The notes under the pieces were generated by a model. It had not been told where the DNA came from, searched no databases, and was given only the letters and a program-made list of their open reading frames with translations. Both the position numbers and the translations under genes were made by a program. Below, in pieces: positions 30,067 to 38,447 of a stretch of 64,000 nt of DNA. Source of the stretch: CAMLIZ01 sp036231905 (lineage in GTDB: Bacteria; Pseudomonadota; Gammaproteobacteria; Burkholderiales; Burkholderiaceae_C); assembly GCF_036231905.1 (NCBI RefSeq), contig NZ_JAZARE010000001.1, forward strand, positions 124,001-188,000, in the 5' to 3' direction. Position 1 is the stretch's first letter. Each line of letters starts with the position of its first letter.

Positions 30067-31329
30067 ATGCGCCTTTTTCGACGCGGCAGACAACTGGCCC
30101 ACATGCTGGGCCCCGGCCTCATCACCGGCGCGGCAGACGACGACCCCAGCGGCCTGGCCACCTATTCACAGGCGGGCGCGCAGTTCGGCGCCGGCATGCT
30201 GTGGACGCTCGCCTTCACCACGCCGCTGATGGTGGGCATCCAGATGGTCAGCGCGCGCATTGGCTGGATCACCGGCCAGGGCCTGGCGGCCAATGTGTGC
30301 CGCGTCATGCCGCGCTGGCTGGCGGTGAGCCTGGTGCTGCTGCTGGTGCTGGCCAACACGCTCAACATCGCGGCTGACGTGGCGGCCATGGGCGAGGCGC
30401 TCCAGCTTGTGGTGGGCGGGCCCGAACATGGTCACGCGCTGCTGTTCGGCGTGTTGTGCGCCGGGCTGCCGGTGCTGCTGAGCTATGAGGCGATGGTGCG
30501 CGTGCTGAAGTGGCTGACGCTGGCGCTGCTGTCCTACGTGGCGGTGGTATTCATGCTGCATGTGGACTGGGGCCCGGTGCTGGTGAACACGCTGCTGCCC
30601 CGCCTGCAGAGCGACGGTGCCTACTGGCAGATGATCGTGGCGGTGCTGGGCACCACCATCAGCCCCTACCTCTTCTTCTGGCAGGCCGCGCAGGAGGCCG
30701 AGCAGCGCCAGCGCACGCCCGACCCGGAAGACCTGGCGCGCCATCCGCGCTTCGTGCGCGAGCACCTGTACCGCATCAAGCTCGACACGGTGATCGGCAT
30801 GCTGTTTTCAAACGGCATCGCCTTCTGCGTGATGCTGGCCACCGCGATCACGCTGCACCAGCACGGCCTCACCGACATCCAGACCAGCCGCCAGGCCGCC
30901 GAGGCGCTGCGCCCGATCGCCGGCGACTTTGCATTCACCTTGTTCGCGCTCGGCATCGTGGGCACCGGCATGCTGGCCGTGCCGGTGCTGGCGGGCTCGG
31001 CCGCCTATGCGGTGGCCGACGTGTTCCAGTGGCGCTCCGGCATGGACCATGCCCTGGGCGAGGCCAAGGGCTTCTACGGCGTGCTGGTGGCCGCCACCAT
31101 CGCGGGCACGCTGGTCGATTTCACCTCGCTGGACCCGATCAAGGCGCTGGTGTGGAGCGCGATCGTCAATGGCGTGATCGCGGTGCCCATCATGGCGGTG
31201 ATGATGCGCATGGGCAGCGACGTCCGCATCCTCGGCGACTACACCCTCACCCGCAGGCACCGGCTGCTGGGCTGGCTGGCCACTTCGGCGATGGGAGCGG
31301 CGGTGGTCGCGATGCTGGCGACCTTGTAG
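30067..31329 (+). CDS. Nramp-family divalent metal transporter, atypical
   Basis: A 420-residue inner-membrane protein with about 11 membrane segments. The first helix carries GPGLITGAADDDPSGLATYSQAG, so the canonical DPGN metal site of Nramp proteins reads DPSG, and the sixth helix has ISPYLFFWQAAQEAEQ where classical MntH has a MPH motif. Both ligand sets are altered, as in non-canonical Nramp groups (for example Nramp-related magnesium or unknown-substrate transporters). Classical Mn2+/Fe2+ proton symport should therefore not be assumed. Single gene with its own divergent promoter region; a stem-free gap of 77 bp precedes the next gene. Confidence 0.85.
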   Translation: MRLFRRGRQLAHMLGPGLITGAADDDPSGLATYSQAGAQFGAGMLWTLAFTTPLMVGIQMVSARIGWITGQGLAANVCRVMPRWLAVSLVLLLVLANTLNIAADVAAMGEALQLVVGGPEHGHALLFGVLCAGLPVLLSYEAMVRVLKWLTLALLSYVAVVFMLHVDWGPVLVNTLLPRLQSDGAYWQMIVAVLGTTISPYLFFWQAAQEAEQRQRTPDPEDLARHPRFVREHLYRIKLDTVIGMLFSNGIAFCVMLATAITLHQHGLTDIQTSRQAAEALRPIAGDFAFTLFALGIVGTGMLAVPVLAGSAAYAVADVFQWRSGMDHALGEAKGFYGVLVAATIAGTLVDFTSLDPIKALVWSAIVNGVIAVPIMAVMMRMGSDVRILGDYTLTRRHRLLGWLATSAMGAAVVAMLATL

Positions 31330-31406
31330 CCGTAGGGGCAACGCTTCGAACGCCGCATGCAAAACCTTGCAATGGCGGCCCCGGAAGCGGATGCTGCAAT
31401 GACTGC

Positions 31407-32252
31407 ATGAACACGCTGCCCTCGCTCTTCGTCTCCCACGGCTCGCCGATGATCGCGCTGGAGCCGGGCTTAGCCGGTGCCTTCCTCGCCCGGCTGGGGC
31501 CAGCAATCGACGCCACCTTCGGCCGCCCGCGCGCCATCGTGGCGATTTCCGCGCACACACTGGCGCGCGCGCCGGTGGCCTTGGGCGCCGCGCGCCACGA
31601 CACCATCCATGATTTCGGCGGTTTTCCGCCCGCGCTGTACGCCCTGCGCTACGACGCACCGGGCGATCCGGCGCTGGCCGCCGATGTGGTGCAGCGGCTG
31701 GCGGAGCATGGCATCGCGGCGCAGCGCAGCGAGGCCGGCGGGCTGGACCATGGCATCTGGACCGCCCTGCGTTACGTGTACCCCGAGGCCGATGTGCCGA
31801 TCGTGCCGCTGGCCTTCGTACACAGCGAATCGCCGGCGCGGCAGTTTGCGCTGGGCGCGGCTTTGGCGCCGCTGCGCGAACAAGGCGTGCTGGTGCTGGG
31901 CACCGGCAGCATCACGCACAACCTGCGCCGGCTGTTCGGCGGCGTGCACGGCCGGCCCGACGCGGATGCGCCGGAAATCGAGGAGAGTGCGGCGTTCCGG
32001 CGCTGGATGGCCGAACGCAGTGCGGCGCGTGACTGGGACGCGCTGTGGGATTACCGCGCCAAGGCGCCCTTCGCGGCGGAAATGCACCCCACCGACGAGC
32101 ACCTGCTGCCCTGGTTCGCGACGGCCGGCTCGGGCGGTTTGCAAGCGCAGCCGGTGCGGCTGCACGACAGCGTGAGCTTCGGCGCCCTGGGCATGGACAC
32201 CTACGCGTTTGGCGAGCCGGCCGCGGCGCTCGCCGCGGCACTGGCTTCGTGA
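31407..32252 (+). CDS. LigB-like extradiol ring-cleavage dioxygenase (DODA type)
   Basis: A 281-residue cytosolic enzyme of the class III extradiol dioxygenase family (YgiD/DODA/LigB). Expected metal-binding His positions are visible: SLFVSHGSP near the N-terminus, AISAHTLARA, GSITHNLRR, and EMHPTDEHLLPWF close to the C-terminus. Members use Fe2+ or Zn2+ to open aromatic diols; the natural substrate of most bacterial YgiD-like members is not known. No aromatic degradation genes are adjacent. It ends 12 bp before a convergent CsbD gene. Confidence 0.9.
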   Translation: MNTLPSLFVSHGSPMIALEPGLAGAFLARLGPAIDATFGRPRAIVAISAHTLARAPVALGAARHDTIHDFGGFPPALYALRYDAPGDPALAADVVQRLAEHGIAAQRSEAGGLDHGIWTALRYVYPEADVPIVPLAFVHSESPARQFALGAALAPLREQGVLVLGTGSITHNLRRLFGGVHGRPDADAPEIEESAAFRRWMAERSAARDWDALWDYRAKAPFAAEMHPTDEHLLPWFATAGSGGLQAQPVRLHDSVSFGALGMDTYAFGEPAAALAAALAS

Positions 32253-32264
32253 GTCAAACGGGGA

Positions 32265-32456
32265 TCAGCGACGGTTCAGATCGTCGTCGCGACGGATCTT
32301 TTCCTTCATGTCGCCGTACTGCTTCTGGACTTCGCCAACACCCTTCTCGACCTTGCCCTTGATGTCGTCGGACAGGTCACCGGTGGCGTCGCCGCGCTCG
32401 TCGATCAGTTCGCCTTCGACCTTCTTCGCGCGACCCTTCACTTGATCCTTGTTCAT
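32265..32456 (-). CDS. CsbD family stress-response protein
   Basis: A 63-residue, highly charged protein. It has the family start MNKDQVKGRAKKVEGEL and the later GKVEKGVGEVQ helix, matching CsbD at full length. An AAGGAG precedes the start. CsbD proteins are abundant under general stress in many bacteria, but their biochemical role is not established. The transcript is probably monocistronic, between the convergent dioxygenase gene and the divergent acetyltransferase gene (about 118 bp away). Confidence 0.93.
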   Translation of the reverse strand: MNKDQVKGRAKKVEGELIDERGDATGDLSDDIKGKVEKGVGEVQKQYGDMKEKIRRDDDLNRR

Positions 32457-32574
32457 CCGGTACTCCTTGGGTTCACGTGCCGCATCGGCACACCTGAAGC
32501 ACGGCAAGGGGTGTGCCCATCCTGGGGGCTGTCAGCCGCTCCCTACGCGCCCCGCGCCGTACACTGCCGGCGCC

Positions 32575-33192
32575 ATGCCGGTGCCGCCCGATCCGCCCTC
32601 ACTGCAGCCTGCCGCATCGGCGCGTCCAGTGCTCACCACGCCACGCCTTTTGCTGCGCACCGGGCAGCCGGCTGACGCGCTGGCGGTGTGCGATTTCCTG
32701 GTGCGCAACCGGGCCCACTTCGCACGCTGGGACCCGCCCACCGCCGAGGTCTTCTTCACCCCGGGCGCCCAGGCCGAGCGCCTGGTGCAGGCGGGCGAGG
32801 CCTTTGCCAACGGCTCGGGCTACCGCTACTGGCTGGTGCTGCCCGAGGCGCCGGAGCGCATCGTGGGCTCCATCCACTTTTCGCAGGTGGCGCGCGGTGC
32901 CTTCCACAGCTGCATGCTGGGCTACGCGCTGGACGCCGAGCTGCAAGGCCACGGCCTGATGGCCGAGGCGCTGCGCGCCGGCATCGCAGAGATGTTTTCG
33001 CCAAACGTCAACCTGCACCGCGTGCAAGCCAACCACCGCCCCGAGAACCTGCGCAGTGCGGCCACCTTGCAGCGCCTGGGCTTCCAGGTGGAGGGCCTGG
33101 CGCTGCAGTACCTCTACATCGACGGCGCCTGGCGCGACCACGTGATGACCGCGCTGCTCAACCCCGCTTTTCGGCCGCTGGTCGGCTGGTAG
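32575..33192 (+). CDS. GNAT acetyltransferase, RimJ/RimL type
   Basis: A 205-residue protein with the RimJ/RimL acetyltransferase pattern. TPRLLLRTGQPADALAVCDFL marks the first strand and helix. The acetyl-CoA loop region is LDAELQGHGLMAEALRA (the Q-x-x-G-x-A-like motif is degenerate as LQGHGLM), and NLHRVQANHRPENLRSAATLQRLGFQVEG is the typical NxxS motif C-terminal part. Family members acetylate N-terminal alpha-amino groups of ribosomal proteins or small molecules. The substrate is unknown here. Start at 32575 chosen because the conserved fold begins about 20 residues later. Confidence 0.9.
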   Translation: MPVPPDPPSLQPAASARPVLTTPRLLLRTGQPADALAVCDFLVRNRAHFARWDPPTAEVFFTPGAQAERLVQAGEAFANGSGYRYWLVLPEAPERIVGSIHFSQVARGAFHSCMLGYALDAELQGHGLMAEALRAGIAEMFSPNVNLHRVQANHRPENLRSAATLQRLGFQVEGLALQYLYIDGAWRDHVMTALLNPAFRPLVGW

Positions 33193-33292
33193 CGCTGTTC
33201 GGCGCATGCCGCGCGGCCCTGCCGCGGCAGAGGATTAAGCTAGCGGGCTTTGACACATTTCCATACCGACAAGAGTCCGGGAGAACCGTCTG

Positions 33293-34459
33293 ATGCTGCG
33301 TCACCCTCTTTCCCTCGTTCTGGTTGCCTGCCTGCTGGCGGCCTGCGGCAAGGGCGACAAGCCGGAGGCCGGCGCCGCCTCTGCCAAGCCGGCCGCCTCG
33401 GCCAGCGCTGCCGCCGCGGCGCAGCCGCTGCTGCTGTCGCCTGAGGATCTGCGCACCGTGGGCGGTGCCGACCAGGCGCAGGGCCCGGTGATCACCGGCT
33501 CCATCCAGCCCGAACGGCGCGCCGACCTGCGCGCCGAAGTGAGCGCGGTGGTGCTGCAGGTGCTGAAGGAAAACGGCGAACCGGTGCACACCGGCGACCT
33601 GCTGGTGAAGCTGGACGACACCGCCATCCGCGACAGCCTTTCCTCGGCGGAAGAATCGGCCCGCGCGGCCACCCAGGCCTTCGAGCAGGCCGAGCGCCAG
33701 GTGGAACGCCTGAAGACGCTGCAGGCGCAGGGCATGACCTCGGTGCAGGCGCTGGAAGACGCGCAGGTGCGCCGCAACACCGCCCAGAGTGATCTGGCCG
33801 CCGCCCGTGCACGCGTGGTGTCGGCGCGCCAGCAGATGCAGCGCACGCTGGTGCGCGCCCCCTTCGACGGCGTGGTGAGCGACCGCAAGGTCTCCGCCGG
33901 CGACACGGCCCAGGTCGGCAAGGAACTGGTGAAGGTGATCGACCCGCGCAGCATGCGTTTCGAGGGCCTGGTGTCGGCCGACCGCATGAAGGACGTGCAG
34001 GCCGGGCAGGAGGTGCGCTTTCGCGTGAACGGCGCGCCGCAGACCGAGTTCGTCGGCAAGGTCAAGCGGGTGGACGCCTCCGCCAATGCCACCACGCGCC
34101 AACTCGAAGTGCTGGTGTCCTTTGCGGATCCCGCGAACGCGCCCCGCGTCTCCGGCCTGTATGCCGAAGGCCGCATCGTCACCGGTGGCACCACGCAGGC
34201 GCTCACGCTGCCGGCCTCGGCGCTGGTGCAGCAAGGCGGCAAGGCCTATGTGTGGCGGGTGAACGGCCAGGTGCTCAACAAGGTGGCGGTGCAGCTGGGT
34301 GAGCGCGATGCCCGCACCGGTGAATACCCGCTGCAAGGCGGCGTGGCGGCCGGCGAGCGCATCCTGCGCAACCCGGGCAGCACGCTGGCCGACGGTCAGA
34401 AGGTCGAGTTCGCCGGCGCCACCGCCACTGCGGCGGCCTCCAGTGCTTCGATGAGGTAA
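33293..34459 (+). CDS. RND efflux periplasmic adaptor lipoprotein
   Basis: A 388-residue membrane-fusion protein that links an RND pump to an outer-membrane channel. Lipobox LLAAC gives lipidation at Cys18, followed by an Ala-rich linker. The adaptor modules are in order: first biotinyl-lipoyl half (LRAEVSAVVLQVLKENGEPV), alpha-hairpin (about 110-175), second lipoyl half with APFDGVVSDRKVSAGD, beta-barrel (VRFRVNGAPQTEFVGKV) and membrane-proximal domain. It is five bases before the RND pump gene. No outer-membrane TolC-like gene is in the window, so the channel is encoded elsewhere. Confidence 0.92.
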   Translation: MLRHPLSLVLVACLLAACGKGDKPEAGAASAKPAASASAAAAAQPLLLSPEDLRTVGGADQAQGPVITGSIQPERRADLRAEVSAVVLQVLKENGEPVHTGDLLVKLDDTAIRDSLSSAEESARAATQAFEQAERQVERLKTLQAQGMTSVQALEDAQVRRNTAQSDLAAARARVVSARQQMQRTLVRAPFDGVVSDRKVSAGDTAQVGKELVKVIDPRSMRFEGLVSADRMKDVQAGQEVRFRVNGAPQTEFVGKVKRVDASANATTRQLEVLVSFADPANAPRVSGLYAEGRIVTGGTTQALTLPASALVQQGGKAYVWRVNGQVLNKVAVQLGERDARTGEYPLQGGVAAGERILRNPGSTLADGQKVEFAGATATAAASSASMR

Positions 34460-34464
34460 GCACC

Positions 34465-37400
34465 ATGTTCCTCTCCGACTTCAGCATCAAGCGGCCGGTG
34501 GCCACGATCGTGATCATCATCGCGCTCATGTGCCTGGGCCTGCTGGCCCTGAACAAGCTGCGCGTGAACCAGATCCCCGACGTGGAGCAGCCGGTGATGG
34601 TGGTGACCATCCCCTACCCCGGCGCCTCGCCCGACACGGTGGAGCGCGAGGTGATCAACCGCATCGAGAAGGCGCTGCAGAGCATCTCCGGCGTGGACCA
34701 GGTGCGCTCCACCGCCAGCGAGGGCAGCGCGCGCATCGTGCTCGTGTTCCTGTTCAGCAAGAACATGACCGAGGCCGCCGACGAGGTGCGCAACGCGATC
34801 GGCACGGTGCGCTACAAGCTGCCCACCGAGATCCGCGAGCCGGTGCTGCAGCGCATCGACCCGTCGGCCCAGCCGATCATGCAGCTGGCGCTGGCCTCCA
34901 CGCGCCAGAGCCACTCGGAGATCTCGCGCCTGGCCGAGGACCAGCTGGCCGACCGCTTCCGCGCCCTGCCGGGCGTGGCCATCGTGTCGATCAACGGCTC
35001 GCTGCAGCGCGAACTCAGTGTGCTGCTGCGCGCCGAGAAGCTGCGCGAGTACAACATCTCGGTGGCCGAGGTGGTGAACGCGCTGCGCAACCAGAACACC
35101 ACCGCGCCGGTGGGCAAGGTGCGCGGCACGCTGGAGGACCAGAGCATCCGGCTGGTGGGCCGCATCGAATCGCCCGCGCAGTTCGAGCAGATCGTGGTGC
35201 GCCGGCGGGGTGAAGAGGTGGTGCGCCTGGGCCAGCTGGCCACCATCAAGGACGGCTTCGCCGAGCTCAACAGCTCCAGCGCGCGCAACAGCCGGCCCAA
35301 CGTGGGCATGTCCATCACCCGCGCGCGCGACGCGAGCACGGTGTCGGTGGCGCAGGACGTGCGCAAGACGGTGGACGAGGTGCGCAAGACCCTGCCCGAA
35401 GGCACCACCTTGGAGATCACGCAGGACGGCGGCAAGGACGCGCAGAACAGCCTGAACAACGTGGTGCACGCGCTGATCTTCGGCGCCGGGCTCACGATCT
35501 TCGTGGTCTACGTGTTCCTCAACTCGTGGCGCTCCACGCTGATCACGGCGCTCAGCTTGCCGACCTCGGTGATCGCGGCTTTCATCGCGGTGTGGCTGTG
35601 CGGCTTCACGCTCAACTTCATGACGCTGCTGGGCCTGTCGCTGGCCATCGGCGTGCTGATCGACGACGCGATCGTGGTGCGCGAGAACATCGTGCGCCAT
35701 ATGGAACGCGGGGAGGACCGGCGCACCGCGGCATTGCGTGGCACCGCGGAGATCGGCCTTGCCGTGGCGGCCACCACCTTCTCGATCGTGGCAGTGTTCG
35801 TGCCGGTGGCCTTCATGCCCGGCGTGTCGGGCGAATGGTTCCGGCCCTTTGCGCTGACCGTGGTGGCCTCGGTGCTGGTGAGCCTGTTCATCAGCTTCAC
35901 GCTCGACCCGATGCTGTCCGCCTTCTGGGGCGACCCGCCCGGACTGCACGACATGCAGCGCAAAGGCCTGAGCCGCTGGCTGCAAGGCTTCAACGCCTGG
36001 TTCGACCATCAGGCCGACCGTTACGGCCGCATCATTGCCTGGGCGCTGCACCACCGGGTGTGGATGTTCATCTTCGCCATCGGCAGCTTCGTCGCGGCCA
36101 TCGTGCTGCAGGCCAACTTCGGCGGCTCCAGCTTTTTGCCCGCGTCCGACTACGGCACGCTGGCGATCGAGGTGCGCACGCCCTCCAGCAGCAGCCTGGA
36201 GTATTCGCGCCTGAAGCTCGAGGCCGCCGCGGCCCTAGCACGCACCTTGCCCGAGACCAAGGCCACCGATGCCTTTGCCAACCCGGGCGGCGGCCGCGTG
36301 TACGTGGACATCGGCAAGAGCAACACCCGCAAGCGCAGCGCCACCGAGGTGGCCACCGACCTGCGCCAGCGCGTGGCGCGGCTGGTGGGCGCCGAATACA
36401 CCGTGCTGGACGACCTGAACAACGGCGCGCAGAAGCCGGTGCAGATCCGCTTCCACGGCACCGATTCGCGCCGCCTGTTGGCGATCACCAACCAGTTCAT
36501 GGACAAGCTGCGCCAGGTGCCCGGCGCGGTGGACGTGGGCCTGTCGGAACAGGCGCCGCAGGACGAGCTGAAGATCGAGCTCAACCGCGGCCTGGCCAAT
36601 GCGCTGGGCATCTCGGTCAACGATGCGGCGCAAACCTTGCGCGTCGCCTTCGCCGGCATCGAGGTGGGCGACTGGGTGGATCCGACCGGCGAAACGCGCG
36701 ACGTGGCGGTGCGCCTGCATCCGGACGACCGGGTGGACGCGAGCAACATCGAGCGCCTGCCGATCGCGGTGAGCACCACCGGCGCCATCGTGCCGCTGGA
36801 CCAGATTGCCACGGTCACCATGGGCCAGGCGCCCTCGCAGATCCAGCACTCGGATGGCAAGCGCATGATCGCGGTGAGCGCCAACGCGCAGGGCCGCTCG
36901 CCCGGCGAGGTGACCGCCGACGCGTTGAAGATCGCCAAGGCGATGGAGTACCCGCAAGGCTACGGCATCGAGCTGGCCGGCGCGTCGAAGGACCAGCAGG
37001 AAGTGTTCAGCCAGATGCTGATCGCGCTCATCATGGGCATCCTGTTGATGTACCTGGTGCTGGTGATGCAGTTCGGCTCGTTCACCGCGCCGCTGCCGGT
37101 GATGATCTCGCTGCCGCTGTCGCTCATCGGCGTGGTGCTGGCGCTGCTGGTCACCAAGAGCACGCTCAACCTGATGAGCTTCATCGGCATCATCATGCTG
37201 GTGGGCCTGGTGGCCAAGAACGCCATCCTGCTGCTGGACGCGGCGCGCGCGAGCGAAGCTGAAGGCATGCCGCGCGAGGAGGCGCTGATGGCCGCCGGCC
37301 GCAAGCGCCTGCGCCCCATCCTGATGACCACCTTCGCGCTGATCGCCGGCATGCTGCCGGTGGCCATCGGCGTGGGTGAAGGCGGCGAGTTCTACCGGCC

Positions 37401-37665
37401 GATGGCGGTGGCCATCATCGGCGGGGTGATCACCTCCACCCTGCTCACCCTGCTGGTGATCCCGAGCTTCTACGACAGCATCGAGATCTGGCGGGACCGT
37501 GCGATCGCCAAGTTCCACCGCCGTGCGCAACGCTGGAACCCGTTCTTCGCGTTCGTGGCCACCTTCTTCGAAGCGCTGCTCACGCTGGTGATGTTGCGGT
37601 TCGTGTGGCGCTCGCTCAAGCGCCTGGCCGGCCTGGGCCGCCGCCGTGGCATGCAGCCCGCATGA
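34465..37665 (+). CDS. RND (HAE1-type) multidrug efflux pump
   Basis: A 1066-residue inner-membrane proton antiporter of normal AcrB length. The N-terminus FLSDFSIKRPVATIV is typical. Twelve membrane helices in two halves enclose large periplasmic loops. The proton-relay acidic pair is in helix 4 (LAIGVLIDDAIVVREN) and the Lys in helix 10 (GLVAKNAILLLDAAR). It pairs with the adaptor just upstream and overlaps the GST-like gene downstream by four bases (ATGA). The first periplasmic loop lacks obvious features that would assign it to AcrB, MexF or MdtC subtypes, so the substrate range is open. Confidence 0.95.
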   Translation: MFLSDFSIKRPVATIVIIIALMCLGLLALNKLRVNQIPDVEQPVMVVTIPYPGASPDTVEREVINRIEKALQSISGVDQVRSTASEGSARIVLVFLFSKNMTEAADEVRNAIGTVRYKLPTEIREPVLQRIDPSAQPIMQLALASTRQSHSEISRLAEDQLADRFRALPGVAIVSINGSLQRELSVLLRAEKLREYNISVAEVVNALRNQNTTAPVGKVRGTLEDQSIRLVGRIESPAQFEQIVVRRRGEEVVRLGQLATIKDGFAELNSSSARNSRPNVGMSITRARDASTVSVAQDVRKTVDEVRKTLPEGTTLEITQDGGKDAQNSLNNVVHALIFGAGLTIFVVYVFLNSWRSTLITALSLPTSVIAAFIAVWLCGFTLNFMTLLGLSLAIGVLIDDAIVVRENIVRHMERGEDRRTAALRGTAEIGLAVAATTFSIVAVFVPVAFMPGVSGEWFRPFALTVVASVLVSLFISFTLDPMLSAFWGDPPGLHDMQRKGLSRWLQGFNAWFDHQADRYGRIIAWALHHRVWMFIFAIGSFVAAIVLQANFGGSSFLPASDYGTLAIEVRTPSSSSLEYSRLKLEAAAALARTLPETKATDAFANPGGGRVYVDIGKSNTRKRSATEVATDLRQRVARLVGAEYTVLDDLNNGAQKPVQIRFHGTDSRRLLAITNQFMDKLRQVPGAVDVGLSEQAPQDELKIELNRGLANALGISVNDAAQTLRVAFAGIEVGDWVDPTGETRDVAVRLHPDDRVDASNIERLPIAVSTTGAIVPLDQIATVTMGQAPSQIQHSDGKRMIAVSANAQGRSPGEVTADALKIAKAMEYPQGYGIELAGASKDQQEVFSQMLIALIMGILLMYLVLVMQFGSFTAPLPVMISLPLSLIGVVLALLVTKSTLNLMSFIGIIMLVGLVAKNAILLLDAARASEAEGMPREEALMAAGRKRLRPILMTTFALIAGMLPVAIGVGEGGEFYRPMAVAIIGGVITSTLLTLLVIPSFYDSIEIWRDRAIAKFHRRAQRWNPFFAFVATFFEALLTLVMLRFVWRSLKRLAGLGRRRGMQPA

Positions 37666-38417
37666 TCACCGTCTACAAGTACGGTCCGGTGGGGCGCACC
37701 CCGGACCTGAGCCCCTTCGTCCTGAAGCTGGAAACCTGGCTGCGCATGGCCGGCATTCCCTACACCGGCGCGCTGGGTGGGCGCGCGATGATGCCCAAGG
37801 GCAAGCTGCCAGTGATCGACGACGACGGCCAGCGCATCGCCGACTCGTCGCTGATCATCCGGCACCTGGAGCGCAAGCACGGTGATCCGCTGGGCGAGGC
37901 GCAGCGCAGCCCGCAGGACCGCGCCATGGCGGTCGCGATGAAGGCATTGTTCGAGACGCACCTGTACTTCACCGCCGTGCACCTGCGCTGGAGCTCCGAT
38001 GCCAACTTCGAGCACCTGAAGCCGCTGCTGCTGGACTACGCCGTCCAGACATCGCGGCCGCTGGCCCGCACGCTGCTGCCGCGGCTGGCACCGCTGCTGA
38101 TGCCGGCGATCCGCAAGAAGACGCTGGCCCAGCTGCATGCGCAGGGCATCGGCCGGCACCAGCCGCAGGAGATCGTGCAGATCGCGCTGGAGGGCTGGCA
38201 GGCGGTGGCTGACTTCCTGGGCGACAAGCCCTACATGCTGGGCGACACACCGAGCGGGCTGGACGCGATTGCGTTCGCCTTCATCCACACGGCCAGCGCC
38301 CCGCCCTTCGAGCATCCGGTGCGCGAGCAGCTGCAGCGCATGCCGAACGTGATGGCCTACCACGACCGCATGTGGCAGCGCTACTGGGCCGGCGGTACGG
38401 CCGCTGCGGCGGGTTGA
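37662..38417 (+). CDS. Glutathione S-transferase-like protein, metaxin/FAXC type
   Basis: A 251-residue protein. The thioredoxin-like N-terminal domain (ITVYKYGPVGRTPDLSPFVLKLETWLRMAGIPY, then KGKLPVIDDDGQRIADSSLIIRHLE) matches the FAXC/metaxin-like branch of the GST superfamily, followed by an all-helical C-terminal domain (about 95-245). The start overlaps the RND pump stop by ATGA, so it is co-translated with the efflux pump. This may link detoxification by conjugation to efflux, or be only a promoter-sharing arrangement. Catalytic activity is unproven in this branch. Confidence 0.88.
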   Translation: MITVYKYGPVGRTPDLSPFVLKLETWLRMAGIPYTGALGGRAMMPKGKLPVIDDDGQRIADSSLIIRHLERKHGDPLGEAQRSPQDRAMAVAMKALFETHLYFTAVHLRWSSDANFEHLKPLLLDYAVQTSRPLARTLLPRLAPLLMPAIRKKTLAQLHAQGIGRHQPQEIVQIALEGWQAVADFLGDKPYMLGDTPSGLDAIAFAFIHTASAPPFEHPVREQLQRMPNVMAYHDRMWQRYWAGGTAAAAG

Positions 38418-38447
38418 CACGGCATCGCGCGGCGCCGCCGCCGCCAG

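Noticed and set aside
33250..33280. Promoter with a perfect TTGACA before the RND adaptor gene
   Set aside because: The -35 match is good, but no -10-like hexamer is found at 15-19 bp, so I do not list it as a promoter.
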